Source: Anaerolineaceae bacterium
GTDB taxonomy: Bacteria; Chloroflexota; Anaerolineae; Aggregatilineales; Phototrophicaceae
Reading direction: 5' to 3'
Assembly (NCBI GenBank): GCA_002702065.1
Contig: NZXX01000012.1
Location: 1-64,000, forward strand
DNA length: 64,000 bases
The number at the start of each line of letters is the position of its first letter. The stretch's first letter is position 1. A program made the position numbers and the translations under genes. Shown in pieces: positions 24,945 to 32,906 of this stretch. Below the pieces are notes generated by a model, which saw nothing but the letters and a program-made list of their open reading frames with translations, did no database searches and was not told the origin of the DNA.

Positions 24945-25913
24945 TTACGCGGACTCAAACAGCGCCAGCACCTTTTCCCCGCGCAGCGTCAGGCGATGAA
25001 AAACCCATTTGCCAAGCTGCTGCGATTCCACCAGACCCGCTTCGCGCAGGCGTGTCATGTGCAGCGAGACATTGCCCGGTGTGACATTCAGACGTTCGGC
25101 CAGATCGCTGGTGCTTAGCGGCGTCGTCAGTTGACGCAGCACAGCGGCTCGTCCGGCCCCGAATGCAGCGATCAGGGCCGCTTCCGGTTCTTCCGCCTGC
25201 TGCGTCCACAGGCCCGCACCGCGTGCATGATAGCCGATGACCGGGCTGACTTCCTGTTCGGGCAGCAGCATGTCGTTCCACATGAACAGCAGCGGGACCA
25301 GCGTTAACCCGGTGCCGCCGGGGGTCAGCGCATAATCGAACCGTGCTTCGATGTGAAGCAGCCGCCGCTCGTCCTCATAGCGCACACTGTGATGGAGGTC
25401 GTTAAAAACGGCGTCCGCGCCTTCCAGCGCCAGCAGCCGGGCACGATAGATGACGTCGCTTTCCAGCACGGCATGGATGCGCGGCCAGTGATGCGCCAGA
25501 GTCCGCTGCCAGTAGAGTTGAACTTCGCTCACTAGCGCGTCCAGCGCCGCCGCCGGGTCGTCCACAAAATGTGGCACCGCATGGTCTTTCACCCGCAGAT
25601 TGGCGACATCTTGCAGAATAACATCCGTCGGGACATGCCGCAGTCGTTCCAGTTCATCCTCAAATGACGGGCGCGGTGTGTCCGGTATGGGCGTCAGGAA
25701 GTTGGCGAACTGGCCGTCGGCGGTGATCAACGCGGACAGATGCGGCAGGTCAATGCCTTCCAGCGCGGTGAGGGCTTCGTGAATCCAGGGCAGATGAACG
25801 GCGTACAACGAGGGGTTGCGCAGCGCCCAGTAGCTGGCGGCCAGTTCCCACATCGGGCTGAATGCGAACCGCAGATTGCTCAGATCGTCCGCATTCAGCT
25901 GAATGGTAATCAT
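24945..25913 (-). CDS. ArsR-type regulator with DUF5937-like N-terminal domain
   Basis: 322 aa. The N-terminal 200 residues (MITIQLNADDLSNLRFAFSP, MWELAASYWALRNPSLYAVH) match the DUF5937 domain, a likely ligand or partner domain of unknown role. A winged helix lies at about 250-322: LTTPLSTSDLAERLNVTPGN, VSLHMTRLREAGLVESQQLG, KWVFHRLTLRGEKVLALF. It starts 6 bases after the anti-sigma factor stop, so it is the third gene of the sigma/anti-sigma operon, an unusual association. It could add a second layer of control over the fasciclin regulon, but targets are unknown. Confidence 0.85.
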   Translation of the reverse strand: MITIQLNADDLSNLRFAFSPMWELAASYWALRNPSLYAVHLPWIHEALTALEGIDLPHLSALITADGQFANFLTPIPDTPRPSFEDELERLRHVPTDVILQDVANLRVKDHAVPHFVDDPAAALDALVSEVQLYWQRTLAHHWPRIHAVLESDVIYRARLLALEGADAVFNDLHHSVRYEDERRLLHIEARFDYALTPGGTGLTLVPLLFMWNDMLLPEQEVSPVIGYHARGAGLWTQQAEEPEAALIAAFGAGRAAVLRQLTTPLSTSDLAERLNVTPGNVSLHMTRLREAGLVESQQLGKWVFHRLTLRGEKVLALFESA

Positions 25914-25919
25914 ATGCGG

Positions 25920-26684
25920 TCAGATTTTGCCGACGACCACATGATCGTGCGTGGGCTGTTCGCTACCGGTGGCCGGTTCCGGGCTGATGCCGACCGCATC
26001 GAAGCTGACGACGGGCTGTGGCGACTGAAAGATCAGGAAGCCGGTGCCATTTTCATCAACCGTGAACTGGCCCAGGCTGACCGCTACGTCGCCGGTCACG
26101 CCCCAGAACTGATACGCCATGTCCGGTTCGAGCTGTTGCAGGCCGGTGGCATACAGCGCGCCGACTTCAATGTCCGAGTTCCAGATGACTTCCGCCTGCG
26201 CGTCTGGCTGCCCGGAAGTCGTCGCTGTCAGCCGCCGGTGATGCGAATCCTCCGGCTTGAGTGTGATCGGCAGGTAGGACGGCGGCGTTACCTGCGCCGG
26301 GGGCGTGGGTTGCGACTGGCGCAGACTGTTCACCTCATTCAGCCACAGCAGGTTCGAGCCAACAGCCAGCACCGTCACGACAAACAGGGCGGCAATGCTC
26401 AGCCACCACACACGACTGCTGCGCGGTTGGACCAACGGTAGGGTCTTGCTGGTTTTCTGCTCGATGACCGGCGCGAGGATGCGGCTGGCAGGCGGGGCCT
26501 GATAGCGCGGCGGCACCGCGTGGTGCAGGGCGTCGCTCACAACAGCATAGTCGGCCAGTTCATCGGCCAGTTCGGGGCAGTCGATCAGCGCGGATTCGAC
26601 CAGTTGTGTTTCTTCCGGGTCGGTCGCGCCGATGCTGTAGGCCCCGATCAATTCTTTTGCTTCATCGCAATTACTGCGCATCAT
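25920..26684 (-). CDS. RskA-like transmembrane anti-sigma factor
   Basis: 254 aa. The N-terminal cytoplasmic part (EAKELIGAYSIGATDPEETQ and LADELADYAVVSDALHHAVP) resembles the sigma-binding domain of RskA, without the zinc-binding H-C-C motif of many anti-sigma factors. One helix spans about 92-114. The external domain (about 130-254) matches RskA C-terminal domains: AYQFWGVTGDVAVSLGQFTV and VVSFDAVGISPEPATGS. It should hold the upstream ECF sigma factor inactive until cut by membrane proteases. It is 90 bases downstream of the sigma gene and 6 bases upstream of the DUF5937-type regulator. Confidence 0.9.
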   Translation of the reverse strand: MMRSNCDEAKELIGAYSIGATDPEETQLVESALIDCPELADELADYAVVSDALHHAVPPRYQAPPASRILAPVIEQKTSKTLPLVQPRSSRVWWLSIAALFVVTVLAVGSNLLWLNEVNSLRQSQPTPPAQVTPPSYLPITLKPEDSHHRRLTATTSGQPDAQAEVIWNSDIEVGALYATGLQQLEPDMAYQFWGVTGDVAVSLGQFTVDENGTGFLIFQSPQPVVSFDAVGISPEPATGSEQPTHDHVVVGKI

Positions 26685-26774
26685 GGTTTTGGTTGGTTGC
26701 TATATTTTACGATACGTTTTCGCGCGAAAGTTGCGCTTCTTAATGAATAATACGTTCGAATACGTGTCTTCAGA

Positions 26775-27338
26775 TCATTGGTCGTGCATAAACCAAGCTT
26801 CTTTTAATTTTTCCAGCCCCAGCCGAATACGTCCTTTTACCGTGCCCAGGGGCAGGTCGAGCTGCTCGGCAATCTCACTATGGGTCAGGCCGCGAAAAAA
26901 GGCCAGGTTAATCACCTGACGTTGTTCGGCGGGCAGTTCCTTCAGGATTTGCCGCAGCATGCGCCGGGTGTCGTGCTGCGAATCGCCGACCGTTTCGCGG
27001 CTGCTGAGCAGGTGGGCCAGGTCGTCAATCGAAACGGACTGACGCATAGGCCGGCGTTCCTCGCTGCGCAGGCGGTCGATGGCCCGGTAGCGCGTCGAAG
27101 CCAGCAGCCAGCTTGTCAGCTTGCCTTTTTCGGGGTCCCAGCTTTCGGGTTTGCGCCAGACCTGTAAAAAAATATCCTGTGTGACCTCCTCGGCTGCCGT
27201 TTCATTGCGCAGCACGTGCATCGCCATATTGTAAACAAGCTGTCCATACGCCTCGTACAGCTCAGTCAGCGCCTGCTGGTCCTGCTGCCGGATGCGCCGG
27301 ATCAGTTCAATCCTGTCACTTTCCAATGTCTTTGCCAT
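26775..27338 (-). CDS. ECF-type RNA polymerase sigma factor (SigK-like)
   Basis: 187 aa. Region 2 includes LTELYEAYGQLVYNMAMHVL, ETAAEEVTQDIFLQVWR and the promoter-melting segment LTSWLLASTRYRAIDRLRSE. Region 4 has LKELPAEQRQVINLAFFRGL, THSEIAEQLDLPLGTVKGRI, RLGLEKLKEAW, close to SigK-type ECF factors whose partners are RskA anti-sigma proteins. The RskA-like gene directly downstream supports this. The likely regulon includes the divergent fasciclin genes at 27559-30307, as SigK controls MPT70/MPT83 in mycobacteria. The factor probably also drives its own operon; I could not identify a convincing shared -35/-10 pair by eye. Confidence 0.93.
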   Translation of the reverse strand: MAKTLESDRIELIRRIRQQDQQALTELYEAYGQLVYNMAMHVLRNETAAEEVTQDIFLQVWRKPESWDPEKGKLTSWLLASTRYRAIDRLRSEERRPMRQSVSIDDLAHLLSSRETVGDSQHDTRRMLRQILKELPAEQRQVINLAFFRGLTHSEIAEQLDLPLGTVKGRIRLGLEKLKEAWFMHDQ

Positions 27339-27503
27339 GCTTTGTTGCTACTTTTCCAGATGAGCGGAAGTTTAACACGAACCACGAAAATTGCTCAAAA
27401 TGAATGACAAATGAACAGAAACGGCCCCTTTCTGAGCAGGTGATAAATACCGCGATTTTCAGTGATCTGTGGCTGTGTCGGGAAGCGATCTTAATAGCGA
27501 AAG

Positions 27504-27517
27504 ACGATGCGCATCGT
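27504..27517 (+). promoter_or_regulatory. 14-base perfect palindrome upstream of fasciclin operon
   Basis: ACGATGCGCATCGT is fully self-complementary and lies 42 bases before the fasciclin ATG, in the region divergent from the sigma factor gene. It could be an operator, possibly for the DUF5937-type regulator of the adjacent operon. Confidence 0.4.
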
Positions 27518-27558
27518 TTGACCGGAAGACCTTATTATGCAAGTTATGGAGGCGAGAC

Positions 27559-29118
27559 ATGCGTAAGTTAATGTGGTTGCTGATGCTGGTAGCGCTGCTC
27601 GGTTTGGCAGTCACCCCGGCGTTTGCTCAGGACATGGACATTGTGGATACGGCTGTGGCGGATGGCCGCTTTACGACACTGGTAGCAGCCGTTCAGGCGG
27701 CGGATCTGGTGGATACACTAAAAGGTGAAGGACCGTTTACCGTCTTCGCCCCGACCGACGACGCGTTTGCCGCACTGCCCGAAGGCACCGTCGAAGGCCT
27801 GCTGAACGACATTCCGGCACTGACCGACATCCTGCTGTATCACGTGGTAGCGGGCGAGGTCCCGGCTGCGGACGTGGTCAATCTGGAATCCGCAACGACC
27901 GTTCAGGGGTCAGACATCAGCATTTCGGTGCAGGATGGCAACGTCTTCCTGAATGACTCGGTGCAGGTCATTATCACCGATGTGATGACCACCAATGGCA
28001 TCATTCATGTGATCGACAGTGTGCTGATGCCCCCGGCTGATGACATGATGATGGGAGAAGAAGACATGATGGCGGAAGAAACCGTTCACATTCGTGTGGC
28101 GCATTTCTCCCCGGATACCCCGGCTGTGGATGTCTTCGTGAACGGCGATGCGGCGATTGAAGGCCTCGCATTCCCGAACATCACGGACTGGATCGAACTC
28201 CCGGCTGCTTCCTACAACATCGCGGTGGCCCCGGCGGGTGCTGGCATCGAAGCCGCTGCCATCGGCCCGGCAGACTTTGACCTGCCTGCTGATGCGTGGA
28301 TCACCGTCGCCGCCATTGGTTCGCTGGAAAGTGGCACGCTGGCCCCTCAGGTGCTGGTTGAGGACTACAGCGAAATTGCCGAAGGTTCTGCCCGTGTGAG
28401 CCTGTTCCACGCCATTGAAGATGCCCCGGCAGTTGACGTGCTGGCCAATGGTTCCGTCGCCGTGCCCATGCTGGCCTACCCTGGCACCGTGAACGGCAAC
28501 GATGGTTTCTACACACTCGATGTCCCGGCTGGCACGTATGACTTCCAGGTCGTGCCCAACGGCGCAACCGAACCGGTGGTGATCGACCTGCCCGGCACCA
28601 TGCTCGAAGCCAACAACAACTACTTCGTGGCCGCCGTGGGGACGCTCGATAACCCCAGTGCTCAGCTTGCCGTCACCAGCATGGACATGATGATGGACGA
28701 CGACATGATGGGTGACTCCATCGTGGACATCGCTGTCGCCGATGGTCGCTTCACGACGCTGGTCGCAGCCGTTCAGGCGGCGGGTCTGGCGGAAACGCTG
28801 GCCGGTGAAGGCAGCTTCACCGTGTTCGCCCCGACAGATGATGCATTCGCCGCGCTGCCCGAAGGCACCGTCGAAGGCCTGCTGAACGACATCCCGGCAC
28901 TGACGGACATCCTGCTGTACCACGTTGTTGATGGCGCAGTGCCTGCTGAAACCGTTGTGACGCTCGACTCGGCGACCACGCTTCAGGGTTCGGACGTGAC
29001 AATCGAAGTGCGCGACGGCAACGTGTTCCTGAATGGCGACGTTCAGGTCATCATCACCGACATTCAGGCTTCAAATGGCATCATCCACGTCATCGACGGT
29101 GTGCTGCTGCCGCAATAA
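27559..29118 (+). CDS. Secreted FAS1 - DUF4397 - FAS1 protein
   Basis: 519 aa. ATG 27559 is 6 bases after GGAGG (27548-27552); the frame open to 27469 is not used. The signal peptide (1-23) ends TPAFA. FAS1 domain 1 covers about 27-157 (FTVFAPTDDAFAALPEGTVE, ILLYHVV, NGIIHVIDSVL), a DUF4397 region about 176-372 (HIRVAHFSPDTPAVDVFVNG), and FAS1 domain 2 about 388-519. The two FAS1 copies sit exactly 1080 bases apart and are nearly identical in stretches. Both joints are rich in methionine and acidic residues (DDMMMGEEDMMAEE; MDMMMDDDMMGD). FAS1 domains mediate adhesion; the protein is likely extracellular. It is divergent from the SigK-like operon. Confidence 0.93.
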   Translation: MRKLMWLLMLVALLGLAVTPAFAQDMDIVDTAVADGRFTTLVAAVQAADLVDTLKGEGPFTVFAPTDDAFAALPEGTVEGLLNDIPALTDILLYHVVAGEVPAADVVNLESATTVQGSDISISVQDGNVFLNDSVQVIITDVMTTNGIIHVIDSVLMPPADDMMMGEEDMMAEETVHIRVAHFSPDTPAVDVFVNGDAAIEGLAFPNITDWIELPAASYNIAVAPAGAGIEAAAIGPADFDLPADAWITVAAIGSLESGTLAPQVLVEDYSEIAEGSARVSLFHAIEDAPAVDVLANGSVAVPMLAYPGTVNGNDGFYTLDVPAGTYDFQVVPNGATEPVVIDLPGTMLEANNNYFVAAVGTLDNPSAQLAVTSMDMMMDDDMMGDSIVDIAVADGRFTTLVAAVQAAGLAETLAGEGSFTVFAPTDDAFAALPEGTVEGLLNDIPALTDILLYHVVDGAVPAETVVTLDSATTLQGSDVTIEVRDGNVFLNGDVQVIITDIQASNGIIHVIDGVLLPQ

Positions 29119-29141
29119 CACATTCTGATACATGGGGAAGC

Positions 29142-29173
29142 GGGGTGAGGTCGTGGGGAAGCGGCCTCATCCC
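29142..29173 (+). terminator. Hairpin between the two fasciclin genes
   Basis: GGGGTGAGG (29142-29150) pairs with CCTCATCCC (29165-29173), one G-T wobble, 14-base loop. It may attenuate transcription into the second gene or stabilise message. The hairpin after the second gene shares the GAGGTC and GGCCTCAT blocks. Confidence 0.45.
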
Positions 29174-29200
29174 ATCAAATCACAGAGGGAAAGGTGAAAC

Positions 29201-30307
29201 ATGAAACGCAATGCTATGCTTCTGGTTGTGATGCTGCTGCTGGGTGTGCTGTTTACCTCCGTAACCAGCGCGCAAGAACTGACACATGTCCGGGTTGCTC
29301 ATTTTTCGCCGGATACGCCTGCGGTCGAGGTGTTCCTGAATGGCGAACCGAGTGGCATTCAGGCGCTGAACTTTGGTGATATTTCCGGGTGGGTGGAACT
29401 GCCTGCCGGCACCTACAGCGTCGCCGTTGCGCCATACGGGGCGGGCATTGACGCCGCCGCTATTGGCCCGGCCAACTTCACACTGGGCAGTGGTGCCTGG
29501 ATCACCGTCGCGGCGACTGGCTCGCTGAGCGCGGGGACGCTGGGTGCGGATGTGATTGCCGAAGATTACAGCGCCATCCCCGGTGGCGAGGCACGCGTCA
29601 CAGTTTTTCATGGTATCGAAGATGCCCCGGCAGTCGACGTGATTTTGCCTGATGGCACCGCCCTGATCTCCGGTCTGAGCTTCGGCAATGGCGATACCAT
29701 CAGCGTGCCCGCTGGCACCTATGATCTGGCGGTTGTCGCGGCTGGCACGACTGGCCCGGCGGTGATTGACCTGTCCGGCACGACCCTGAACAGCCAGACC
29801 TATTACTTCGTGGCGGCGACCAATCGGCTGGCTGCGCCGCAGGTGGCCCTGTCCGCCGTCAGCCTGAACACGGTAGCCCCGCTGATCAACAAGCAGGCCG
29901 CTTCCGGCACCATCGCCGAGATCGCCAGCCGTGACGGTCGTTTCGATACGCTGGTGACCGCGCTACAGGCGGCTGATCTGGTCGAGACGCTCAACAGCCC
30001 CGGCAGCTTCACGGTGTTTGCGCCAACCGACGATGCTTTCGCCAAGCTGCCCGCCGGCACGCTCAACGCGGTGCTGGCTGATACCGACCTGCTGACCACC
30101 ATTCTGCTGTATCATGTGCTGGGTGGCCGGGCACTGGCATCGGATGTCACCGGGCAGAATTCGCTGAATATGCGCGATGGTGGTACCGTTACTGTGACGG
30201 TCAATGATGATGGCGTGTTCCTCAACGGCAATGCGCAGATCATCCTGACAGACATCCCCGCAACCAACGGCGTCATTCATGTCATCGACACAGTGTTGAT
30301 TCCTTAA
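29201..30307 (+). CDS. Secreted DUF4397 - FAS1 protein
   Basis: 368 aa, paralogue of the upstream gene without its first FAS1 domain. ATG 29201 has AAAGGTG upstream. The signal peptide ends TSAQE at about 25. DUF4397 occupies about 27-225 (HVRVAHFSPDTPAVEVFLNG, FHGIEDAPAVDVILPDG), then an exposed linker and one FAS1 domain about 238-368 (FTVFAPTDDAFAKLPAGTLN, NGVIHVIDTVLIP). No methionine-rich linker is present here. An 82-base gap with a hairpin separates it from the first gene, and the two are probably co-transcribed under the divergent ECF sigma factor. The role is inferred as surface adhesion or matrix. Confidence 0.92.
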   Translation: MKRNAMLLVVMLLLGVLFTSVTSAQELTHVRVAHFSPDTPAVEVFLNGEPSGIQALNFGDISGWVELPAGTYSVAVAPYGAGIDAAAIGPANFTLGSGAWITVAATGSLSAGTLGADVIAEDYSAIPGGEARVTVFHGIEDAPAVDVILPDGTALISGLSFGNGDTISVPAGTYDLAVVAAGTTGPAVIDLSGTTLNSQTYYFVAATNRLAAPQVALSAVSLNTVAPLINKQAASGTIAEIASRDGRFDTLVTALQAADLVETLNSPGSFTVFAPTDDAFAKLPAGTLNAVLADTDLLTTILLYHVLGGRALASDVTGQNSLNMRDGGTVTVTVNDDGVFLNGNAQIILTDIPATNGVIHVIDTVLIP

Positions 30308-30365
30308 CTTCGCATGCTAGCCGCAGGGCTTCGGCTCTTGCTGCTGCAACCACATATTTGGGGAA

Positions 30366-30394
30366 GAATGAGGTCGGGCTATCCGGCCTCATTC
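30366..30394 (+). terminator. Terminator-like hairpin after fasciclin operon
   Basis: GAATGAGG (30366-30373) pairs perfectly with CCTCATTC (30387-30394) around a 13-base loop that can form a further CGG/CCG stem, followed by GTTTAT. The T run is weak but the position, 59 bases after the stop, fits an operon end. Confidence 0.6.
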
Positions 30395-30479
30395 GTTTAT
30401 GAGACCGAATCCTTTGGGGTTTTGAGCGGGATAGCGCGTATATAATGCGAACTGACGTTGAGTTTGCTCGAGGCTGACT

Positions 30480-31514
30480 TTGGCTACCACAACCCTACAA
30501 CCTGTCTCTCCCTGGCGGCGCATCCCCCTGAATATGGCGCTGGCCCTGCTCAATGCCTATGGTGCCAGCGTGACCATCTTTTTGGTGGCGCGGGTGCTGG
30601 TCGGCGAGCGCTGGCAGATTATCGCGCTGTTCAACAGCGGGGCCCATCTGCTGCTGCTGCCGTCGATTCTGCTGCTGCCGCTGGCCGTCCTGCTGCGCCG
30701 GGGTGCGACCATCGCCCTGGTGACGCCGCCGCTGGTGGCTTTTCTGCTGAGCTATGCGGTGATGTTCATGCCGCGCAATGTACCAACGGTGGCGGCGGGT
30801 GAGCCACTGGCGGTGCTGACGTATAACCTGAAATCTCAGGCCGATGATCTGGACGCCGCGCTCGATACCATCCTTGACGCCGATGCGGACGTGGTCGCGT
30901 TGCAGGAACTGAGCCAGCCAATGGCGGATGCACTGGCAACAGCCCTGGCGGATGCGTATCCGTATCAGGCGCACCATGCCATGCCGGGCAACCCGATACC
31001 GGGACAGGGCCTGCTCAGCCGCTACCCGATTGTGACCGATGCATACTGGCGGGTGAATCTGGCGATGCAGCGCGTCACACTGGATGTGGCAGGAACCACC
31101 GTCGCGCTCTATAACGCGCACCCGCCGCAGCCAATCAGCCAGAATGGGTTTGCCATGCGTGCCGAGGACATCAGCGACTTGCTGGCCCGCGCAGGTCGCG
31201 AAACCGGCCCGGTTATCCTGATGGGTGACTTCAATATGAGCGATCAGTCCGAGGATTACGGGCGCTTGAGCGGGGTCTATCAGGACGCCTACCATGCCGC
31301 CGGGTGGGGTATGGGCTTTACATTTCCGGCGACAGTGCCCTATTTTGGCAGCGGGCGTTATGCGCCTTCATTTTTCAGTCTGGTTCCGCCGCTGATACGC
31401 CTGGACTACGTTTTCCATGACTCCGCTTTTACGACAGTAGACGCGCAGGTCTGGCCGGAATCTGGCGGGTCGGATCATCTGCCGCTGTATGTCGAGCTGG
31501 CGCTGCACGGCTAG
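30480..31514 (+). CDS. Membrane-anchored endonuclease/exonuclease/phosphatase-family protein
   Basis: 344 aa. The start is TTG 30480 with GAGG 6 bases upstream; ATG 30534 is an alternative. Three N-terminal helices (about 15-40, 45-70, 75-98) anchor an EEP catalytic domain from about residue 108. Active-site motifs are present: LTYNLKSQ, VVALQEL with the metal-binding glutamate, GDFNMSD, IRLDYVF and the terminal GSDHLPL. Relatives with this topology hydrolyse phosphodiesters outside the cell (nucleic acids, lipid head groups or phosphoesters); the substrate here is unknown. It follows the fasciclin terminator and converges with the next gene. Confidence 0.9.
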   Translation: MATTTLQPVSPWRRIPLNMALALLNAYGASVTIFLVARVLVGERWQIIALFNSGAHLLLLPSILLLPLAVLLRRGATIALVTPPLVAFLLSYAVMFMPRNVPTVAAGEPLAVLTYNLKSQADDLDAALDTILDADADVVALQELSQPMADALATALADAYPYQAHHAMPGNPIPGQGLLSRYPIVTDAYWRVNLAMQRVTLDVAGTTVALYNAHPPQPISQNGFAMRAEDISDLLARAGRETGPVILMGDFNMSDQSEDYGRLSGVYQDAYHAAGWGMGFTFPATVPYFGSGRYAPSFFSLVPPLIRLDYVFHDSAFTTVDAQVWPESGGSDHLPLYVELALHG

Positions 31515-31517
31515 GGT

Positions 31518-32582
31518 TTAGGCATCGGGTACGGCAGGCGGGGCGACCAGATAGCTGAGGCCGAAGCCGGTGACGCCGGCCATCACCACCGTCCCCAGCC
31601 ACATATGGATGCTCCACCAGACGCCGCTGGTCAGCAGCAGGATGAGGAACAGGCTCAGAAAATAGGTGAGCGGCACCGCGAACGCGAACAACCGCAGCGC
31701 CCCCACCCGCTGGATGGATGGTTGGCGCCATGCCACCAGGCCATCGCCAATGATGCCAGCAATGACCGCCGCCAGCAGCACCGGCCATTCCTCACGGATG
31801 TATTCCAAACGCAGATAAAACATCAGCAGCGCATTGACGACCAGCACAAACGTGACAGCGCCACGTGGCAGCGACCAGCGCCGCACCAGCAGCAGCAGAG
31901 TCGCACTTATCAAGACCGCCGGGATTAAGACCGCAGATGCGATTGCGGAATCCCATAACGAGCGGCTGCCCCCCGGCGGAAACCGTCCAGTCACGCTGTC
32001 AACCTGGGTGATCAGATTGGCGAACTGGGTAAACAATGTCAGCAGCGAAAGGGCGAATGTCGCTGAGGCGAGGGCGGGGAACAGGTCGCGCCAACCATTT
32101 GCGGTGCGGCGTCCCCATTGTGCGCGCAGCGGGCCGAGCACAAACAGCATGCCGCCGGTTGCCAGCAGCAAATGTGCCGGGCTGAGCAGGGCTTCCAGGT
32201 TGACCTCGAACCCGAACAGGCTGTGCCACACAAAGTCAAACCCGCCCGCCAGCGCGAAGATCAGCACCCCAACAAACGACAGCATATAACCGCGTGGCAC
32301 CGCTTTGGCCCATGCATAGCCGCGCCCCACGTTGCGATACTGCACCATGCCGAACAGGACCCCGTTGGCGAGGACACCCGAATAGAGCAGAAAATGCCAC
32401 GGCGTAAAGAAGGTATCATCCACTTGCCCGTGATTATGTGCGTTGACATCGACGAAGATGCCGATGACAACCCATGCCGCCAGCGCAGTTGCCAGCAGGT
32501 CGAAGCGGCGGGTCGTTGCCGGGTAACCGGCCTGCCTCCGCGTCTGTGGTTTCTGGCTGGATTCAATATCTGCTGTGCTCAT
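31518..32582 (-). CDS. Multi-spanning membrane protein with conserved-looking His residues, unknown function
   Basis: 354 aa, about nine or ten helices. ATG 32582 is 4 bases after AGGAGG. I do not recognise a named family. Histidines lie within or next to helices in short motifs: DVNAHNHGQ, DDTFFTPWHFLLYSG, FDFVWHSLFGFEV and LLSPAHLLLATGG. This spacing of H, W and D suggests a metal or heme site in the membrane, or a proton path. The C-terminal half (LLLLVRRWSLPRGAVTFVLV, FSLFLILLL-type helices) is hydrophobic without obvious motifs. It converges with the EEP gene, 3 bases apart, and has no same-strand partner. Confidence 0.7.
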   Translation of the reverse strand: MSTADIESSQKPQTRRQAGYPATTRRFDLLATALAAWVVIGIFVDVNAHNHGQVDDTFFTPWHFLLYSGVLANGVLFGMVQYRNVGRGYAWAKAVPRGYMLSFVGVLIFALAGGFDFVWHSLFGFEVNLEALLSPAHLLLATGGMLFVLGPLRAQWGRRTANGWRDLFPALASATFALSLLTLFTQFANLITQVDSVTGRFPPGGSRSLWDSAIASAVLIPAVLISATLLLLVRRWSLPRGAVTFVLVVNALLMFYLRLEYIREEWPVLLAAVIAGIIGDGLVAWRQPSIQRVGALRLFAFAVPLTYFLSLFLILLLTSGVWWSIHMWLGTVVMAGVTGFGLSYLVAPPAVPDA

Positions 32583-32674
32583 GGCGCCTCCTGAGGAGGA
32601 TATGTAACGCAAACCGGCCCCCGGCGCAAGCCGACAGCAGCGTTTATGCGGTCAGGATAGAAGAAAGCCAGAAT

Positions 32675-32705
32675 CCAAACACCTCCGGGGGGCGGAGATG
32701 CTTGG
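32675..32705. repeat. Long hairpin in the 32583-32906 gap
   Basis: CCAAACACCTCCG (32675-32687) and CGGAGATGCTTGG (32693-32705) pair at 11 of 13 positions around a 5-base loop. It has no T tract. The remainder of this 324-base divergent gap shows no other strong element apart from the two ribosome sites at its ends. Confidence 0.55.
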
Positions 32706-32906
32706 AACTTGGGGAAACTCGTTGTCGCTGATGAATGGTGGGGGGCACCCAGTTCATCAGATGCGGGAAAGATAGCACACTGCCCTATGGAACTAAATGA
32801 CGCAAAGCCTACGCTCAACCGTCGCTCAGACGACGGCGAGTGAATTGTCAAATTTCATAATTTGTTCCAATATAGAGGTTATTGGCCCACTGAAGGAGGT
32901 TCGGTT

